IMG/VR virus record: IMGVR_UViG_3300025324_000019
Span: 1-42,269 of that record
DNA from: a virus
Strand: one strand, 5' to 3'
Length of the DNA: 42,269 bases
Shown here: positions 38,689-42,269 of the stretch, one piece after another
Layout of the letters: each line of letters opens with the position of its first letter
Numbering within the stretch: position 1 is the stretch's first letter
Translations under genes and position numbers: made by a program
Notes under the pieces: generated by a model
Told to the model about the DNA's origin: nothing
Databases searched by the model: none
What the model saw: only the letters and a program-made list of their open reading frames with translations

Positions 38689-38892
38689 ATGGGCAAGTCG
38701 AGAGTCCTCAGTAAAAATGGCGAACTATACGGGCAGGGTTTGGGGAGCAGCTTCTGGACACGGGCTTATCACGAGCGCAAGAGAAAGTTAATAATGAGTC
38801 GGCCCTACGGCCGCGGGCTCGGTGAAATAGCTCTTAAGGAGTGTCTCGCACTCAAAGAGGAGTTAGGCAGGAATGCGGCAACGCGATTCTGA
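38689..38892 (+). CDS. Small ORF carrying a duplicated piece of the portal gene
   Basis: A 67-residue protein with an AAGGAG ribosome binding site. Residues about 39-49 (PYGRGLGEIAL) are coded by 35 bases identical to the portal gene at 39710-39744, in the same frame. The N-terminal part has its own weak GELYGQGLGS resemblance. Its end overlaps the portal start by 20 bases. It may be a hybrid formed by copying a portal segment; function unknown. Confidence 0.45.
   Translation: MGKSRVLSKNGELYGQGLGSSFWTRAYHERKRKLIMSRPYGRGLGEIALKECLALKEELGRNAATRF
38803..38837 (+). repeat. 35-bp perfect repeat of a portal segment
   Basis: Identical to 39710-39744 inside the portal gene, in direct orientation, about 907 bases apart. 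It codes for the conserved PYGRG region of T7-like connectors. Confidence 0.8.
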
Positions 38893-40615
38893 AGAACTGA
38901 AAACCATAGGCGCGCGAGTCGTTGCCCGCTACGATGAGGGCGTGAAATACGCGGCGAATTTCCGCCAGCGGATCGACTTGCTCGCTCCCTATATCGAACC
39001 TACGCGCTCCAACGTCCAAAGCCGTCAGGCTCCCGGCGAAGCTCTCATGTCGCGCATGTACGACAGCGAGGGAATCAGCGCGGCCGATCTCGCAGTTCGC
39101 CAGATGGGATCATATCTCCACGGTCCGGGCACACTCTGGCACGGTCTCGAAGACGAGAATGATATGGTAAATCGAGACGACGATGCCCGCGAATGGTACG
39201 AGGAGTGCCGCAACATCGGATTGAAGCAGTTCACCTACGGCGGATTCTATCCCGAATCCTACGAGTCTGACATGGACTGGATCGCGTTTGGAACCGGGCT
39301 TATGCGCGCCGAGCAGAATCCGCAGCTCGTTGGCCGTGAAAAGTTCGGGTTTCGCGGGATGCGGTACACTCACCACAAGGCCGGCCGATTTGTCGTCTTC
39401 GAGAATGGGCTCAACCAGGTCGACGAAACCTACCTGGAACTTCGAAAGACAGCCAAGGCTGCGGCGGACCTCTGGGGTTTGAACAATCTTCCCGAAGACA
39501 TGAGGACCGCTTATGAAAACGGTAGAGCCGACGAATTCAGATTCGTTCACGGCGTCTACCCGCGCAAACAAGGAGAGAAGCTCTACGGCAATAAAGCGTT
39601 GCCGTGGGCCTCCTGCTACGTTCATTACGATCAGAAAAAGGTTGTCGCCGAAAGCGGCTACGAGGAGTTTCCAGATTGTGTGCCGCGGTGGACGCGATGC
39701 CACGGCGAACCCTACGGCCGCGGGCTCGGTGAAATAGCTCTTAATACTTTGATCACTCTCAATGCGGCGACGAAGGCCGATCTTGAAGCGATGACGCTGA
39801 GAATCAAGCCAGCATTGGTGCAAAGACACGAGTCCGTGATAGGCAACAGGGATTTGACTCCATGGGGGAAGACGATCGTGAGAACCGCGCCCGGCGAACC
39901 TGTAGGCAACGTGATCGCGCCCATCACCGGCCAGGTTGGCAATTATTCTTTCTCCCAGATCGACGCCGAAAAGATGCAAGCGATGATTCGCCGGATCTTT
40001 TACGCTGACATGCTTCAGCAGTTGATGGCGCTCGAAGGACAGCAGGAGATGCGGGTTTACGTCTTCCAGCAAAAGCAGAACATCGTACAGAAAATGCTTG
40101 GCCCAACTTACGGCCGGTGGGAATTCGAATTCGGCATTCCGATCATTGCTCGCAACCATAATACTTTGTACCGCGCCGGAATGTTTCCGCCCCCGCCCGA
40201 TATTATTCTCCAACAGGGCGGACAGCCGAAAGTTAGGTTTGAATCTCCGCTCGCACGCGCTCAGCGCATGGAAGAGATCGACGCCATGAATCAGGCCATG
40301 CAGGACTTGATGCCGATCATTCAGATGCAACTCAATCAGTGGAAGATGACAGGAGCGCAGCCGAACCAGTGGATTCTTGACGGCTACGACTTCGACAAGT
40401 ACCGCGACACGATCAATCGCAATCGCGGTGTGCCGGCGATCGCCACGCTCGGGCAGAAACAGATTGACGCTATTCGCGGCTCACGCGCCGAAGCAGCCAG
40501 ACAGGCTCAGAAGACTCAAGACTTGTCCGCGTTGGCCGAGGGTGGCGGAAAAATCGCCCCTCTCGTGAAGGCAATGATGCCGCAAGGGGAAGGGCAGATG
40601 GGGGCGGTTGCCTAA
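38873..40615 (+). CDS. Head-tail connector (portal) protein
   Basis: A 580-residue protein of the T7/BPP-1 connector family: ARYDEGVKYAANFRQRIDLLAPYIEPTRS, then YDSEGISAADLAVRQMGSYLHGPGTLWHGL, PYGRGLGEIALNTLITLNAATKADLEAM and a Gln-rich C-terminus. The ring forms the DNA channel of the capsid and attaches the tail. The start has AGGCAGGA. The TAA stop overlaps the next ATG. Confidence 0.88.
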   Translation: MRQRDSEELKTIGARVVARYDEGVKYAANFRQRIDLLAPYIEPTRSNVQSRQAPGEALMSRMYDSEGISAADLAVRQMGSYLHGPGTLWHGLEDENDMVNRDDDAREWYEECRNIGLKQFTYGGFYPESYESDMDWIAFGTGLMRAEQNPQLVGREKFGFRGMRYTHHKAGRFVVFENGLNQVDETYLELRKTAKAAADLWGLNNLPEDMRTAYENGRADEFRFVHGVYPRKQGEKLYGNKALPWASCYVHYDQKKVVAESGYEEFPDCVPRWTRCHGEPYGRGLGEIALNTLITLNAATKADLEAMTLRIKPALVQRHESVIGNRDLTPWGKTIVRTAPGEPVGNVIAPITGQVGNYSFSQIDAEKMQAMIRRIFYADMLQQLMALEGQQEMRVYVFQQKQNIVQKMLGPTYGRWEFEFGIPIIARNHNTLYRAGMFPPPPDIILQQGGQPKVRFESPLARAQRMEEIDAMNQAMQDLMPIIQMQLNQWKMTGAQPNQWILDGYDFDKYRDTINRNRGVPAIATLGQKQIDAIRGSRAEAARQAQKTQDLSALAEGGGKIAPLVKAMMPQGEGQMGAVA

Positions 40616-41067
40616 TGAGAAAAGCAATTTGTGACGGCTGTGGCAAAGAAAAGATTGCCCATCAAGACTTCAGGATGGACATTAAAATTGCGAATCTTTT
40701 TATTGCCGCTATTGGCGGCGAACCCGAATTTTGTTGCGAAAAATGTTTTTACACATGGGTGGCGAACCCAAAACACAACCCGATTTTGCGGGACCGAATT
40801 GCTACAGGCTCAACTGGAGACACGCAGGTCGTAGCCGTTGATATGGACGGGATGAGTATCGAAGATGAAATCCGCGAGGAAGTCAGCAAGTGGATGTACT
40901 CGGACCACTACCATTGCAAGGATTGCGGCGCTATCGTGAAGTTTCTGAAACGTCTCGATTGGGAATCCAAGACTGGGGTAACGGCGGTCGGCTCTTGTGA
41001 TCGTTGCGGGCTTTTCTTGAATGAGAATGAAAAGACTCCGAGAATTAGCTGGACTAATATGGCATGA
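40615..41067 (+). CDS. Zinc-ribbon hypothetical protein
   Basis: A 150-residue protein. Four Cys pairs (ICDGCGKEK, FCCEKCFYTW, HCKDCGAIV, SCDRCGLF) suggest two or more zinc ribbons. It follows the portal directly, where a scaffold or capsid gene is normal. Role unknown. Confidence 0.5.
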   Translation: MRKAICDGCGKEKIAHQDFRMDIKIANLFIAAIGGEPEFCCEKCFYTWVANPKHNPILRDRIATGSTGDTQVVAVDMDGMSIEDEIREEVSKWMYSDHYHCKDCGAIVKFLKRLDWESKTGVTAVGSCDRCGLFLNENEKTPRISWTNMA

Positions 41068-41114
41068 CTGCCGTCCTCTCGCAGATAAAAAACTGGAAAC
41101 GGAACGCGGCATGA
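41064..41114 (+). CDS. 16-residue micro-ORF bridging two genes
   Basis: Its ATG overlaps the previous stop (ATGA) and its own stop overlaps the next ATG (ATGA). It encodes TAVLSQIKNWKRNAA after the Met. There is no Shine-Dalgarno of its own. Confidence 0.35.
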   Translation: MTAVLSQIKNWKRNAA

Positions 41115-41398
41115 GCGATTGCAGCATTCGACTTACAATTACTGTTTTACCCCATCCCGACGCGACCGACGATTTTCGGGAATGGTTTTTAAATAACAGA
41201 ACCGAATTCAATGCCGGAATGTTAGAACGAGTATATCCGGTAGTTGAAAAGTTGACAAAGATGGAGTTGCGAAAATTGGGACTGTGCGAAGCCTTTCCGA
41301 TATCAGAATATATATTCAAGAAGCTAGGGGTTTCTACGGAAGGCGTGGCCGTTCGCTTAAATACCGATGGGATAGTCCAGGTGGATATTGAAAAATGA
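41111..41398 (+). CDS. Hypothetical protein
   Basis: A 95-residue alpha/beta protein (starts SDCSIRLTITVLPHPDATDDFREWFL). I chose ATG 41111 because it is coupled to the micro-ORF; an ATG at 41021 would overlap the previous gene. Function unknown. Confidence 0.5.
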   Translation: MSDCSIRLTITVLPHPDATDDFREWFLNNRTEFNAGMLERVYPVVEKLTKMELRKLGLCEAFPISEYIFKKLGVSTEGVAVRLNTDGIVQVDIEK

Positions 41399-41883
41399 AT
41401 TCTCTTCTCTCCCAACTCAAATCTTGGCTGTTTGATACCGTATCTCGCGCGGAATACCGGGAGTTGGCGCACAGATACGAGGATCTAGCCAAAAAAATGA
41501 GAGACGCGCACGAATCTAACTTCCGATTGCAAATGCAACTGGCAGAAGTCGATAAGCTCAAAAAAATAATTCCTATTCAATTGAAGGTGTGGCGCGAAAG
41601 ATGGAAGCCAACCATAGCCGAAGTAGATTGTGAAGAAGTTCTGGCTCGTAGTTTTGCAGTAGCGTTTACCACACAGTCGGGGAAAGACGTGCTCGATTAT
41701 CTGATTGAAAATTACTTTAAGCCGGTGGAGTTCATTGGGATGCCGAGCCAAATTCCCCTTGCTGAGCGCAACGGTCAGATGAAACTGATGGTCGATATTC
41801 TAACTCGTGTCGATATCGGCATGCACCCAATGGCGCGCCAGGAATCACCTTCGACCGAGAAACCAATGGATGTGAGGCTATGA
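41395..41883 (+). CDS. Bbp19-like virion-associated protein
   Basis: A 162-residue protein. Residues about 80-140 (VAFTTQSGKDVLDYLIENYF, then AERNGQMKLMVDILTRV) resemble the Bbp19 domain of podoviruses related to BPP-1, coded near head-tail genes. The N-terminus is a coiled coil. Exact role unknown. Confidence 0.5.
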   Translation: MNSLLSQLKSWLFDTVSRAEYRELAHRYEDLAKKMRDAHESNFRLQMQLAEVDKLKKIIPIQLKVWRERWKPTIAEVDCEEVLARSFAVAFTTQSGKDVLDYLIENYFKPVEFIGMPSQIPLAERNGQMKLMVDILTRVDIGMHPMARQESPSTEKPMDVRL

Positions 41884-42131
41884 ACTGTAAAAAGTGCGGA
41901 CTCTCTATAGCGGAACGGCCATATGAGATCTTACCAACATTGCCGGACTCTCCGATGGGAGCACCGATTCACGCGAAGATAGTCTGCAAATGTGGCGAAG
42001 TACGCCAACTTCTAACCGGATTGCCGATGATCAAAATAACACACAGGACTGATAGCATTCCCGTATGCTGGGAACAATATCCACGGCAAAGTATCGACGA
42101 ATCGATTCAAGAGGTGCTACGCGATGCCTGA
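41880..42131 (+). CDS. Zinc-ribbon hypothetical protein
   Basis: An 83-residue protein: CKKCGLS at the start, then CKCGE near residue 37. Its ATG overlaps the previous stop. Function unknown. Confidence 0.5.
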   Translation: MNCKKCGLSIAERPYEILPTLPDSPMGAPIHAKIVCKCGEVRQLLTGLPMIKITHRTDSIPVCWEQYPRQSIDESIQEVLRDA

Positions 42132-42269
42132 AGAATTCAAAAACTGGAAAGAATTCCTGTTCAGTTCTGCTCTGCTCAAAGATTTGTCCATCGAGCAGAT
42201 GTTGGTCATCATGCAAGATGACAAAATGCCACTTTTTGCTCACAGCGCGTTTGCCAATGATCTTCTGAG
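42124..42269 (+). CDS. Partial gene at the right window edge
   Basis: 48 codons plus two bases are visible: PEEFKNWKEFLFSSALLKDL and an acidic continuation to the edge. It overlaps the previous gene by 8 bases. If the window were joined to its own start the ORF would stop after eight more codons, at 23-25, but capsid genes would then be absent. Confidence 0.45.
   Translation, partial: MPEEFKNWKEFLFSSALLKDLSIEQMLVIMQDDKMPLFAHSAFANDLL

Noticed and set aside
39110-40330. Long open frame (406 codons) on the minus strand opposite the portal gene
   Set aside because: It is antisense to a strongly supported portal gene, has no family signature and no ribosome binding site; the GC-rich codon pattern of the portal explains it.
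1-42269. Diversity-generating retroelement, CRISPR array, integrase or transposase
   Set aside because: BPP-1-like phages may carry a DGR, but I found no reverse transcriptase and no template/variable repeat pair. No regularly spaced repeats typical of CRISPR and no recombinase were seen.

Overview
The window is most of a tailed-phage genome of podovirus type. It has a T7/BPP-1-like head-tail connector (portal), a large ejection protein, a tail fibre with a T7-type N-terminal domain, and a large and a small terminase subunit. There is no integrase, repressor, RNA polymerase or DNA polymerase, so I infer a phage that relies on host transcription and replication enzymes. A Gram-negative host is likely: the lysis region has a GH24 lysozyme and three proteins with lipoboxes, and the tail proteins carry Sec-type N-termini.

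Layout. (1) 1-11771, plus strand: tail fibre, two ejection-type proteins, a pectate-lyase-fold tailspike, a LamG-like protein and a beta-helix/LamG protein. The fibre, tailspike and both LamG-type proteins begin with apparent secretion signals. (2) 11771-14333, plus strand: two holin-like membrane proteins, three small lipoproteins, a Tad1-like anti-Thoeris protein, small Cys-rich proteins and the endolysin. (3) 14424-29593, minus strand: about 45 very small, tightly packed genes. They include RecT and its PD-(D/E)XK exonuclease, two HNH nucleases, a pentapeptide-repeat protein, a DUF2958-like protein and an ArdC antirestriction protein at the head of the cluster. Many are zinc-ribbon-like microproteins. 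In the 25.9-28.6 kb part, successive genes are separated by copies of one 14-bp sequence that often supplies the stop codon. (4) 29594-31790: two long non-coding stretches, a parS-like palindrome, the small terminase and two small minus-strand genes. (5) 31791-33118, minus strand: a PD-(D/E)XK-like protein and a DNA adenine methyltransferase behind a structured leader. (6) 33434-36271, plus strand: small genes, then a replication initiator with an internal iteron-like ori candidate and a helicase-loader-like protein. (7) 36286-42269, plus strand: large terminase, portal, a Bbp19-like protein and small genes; the last gene runs off the window.

No major capsid, scaffold or tail-tube gene is visible. 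In T7-like gene order these would lie between the portal (right end) and the fibre (left end), so they are probably outside the window. The genes combine into a packaging/virion programme, a Red-like recombination module and several counter-defence functions (ArdC, Dam, Tad1, possibly the pentapeptide protein).

The most interesting signals are: the signal peptides on tail proteins; the repeated gene-boundary motif at 25.9-28.6 kb; a covarying RNA-like motif present on both strands; a dam leader with perfectly complementary hairpin loops followed by a terminator; a parS-like site; and chains of micro-ORFs linked by ATGA/GTGA overlaps.
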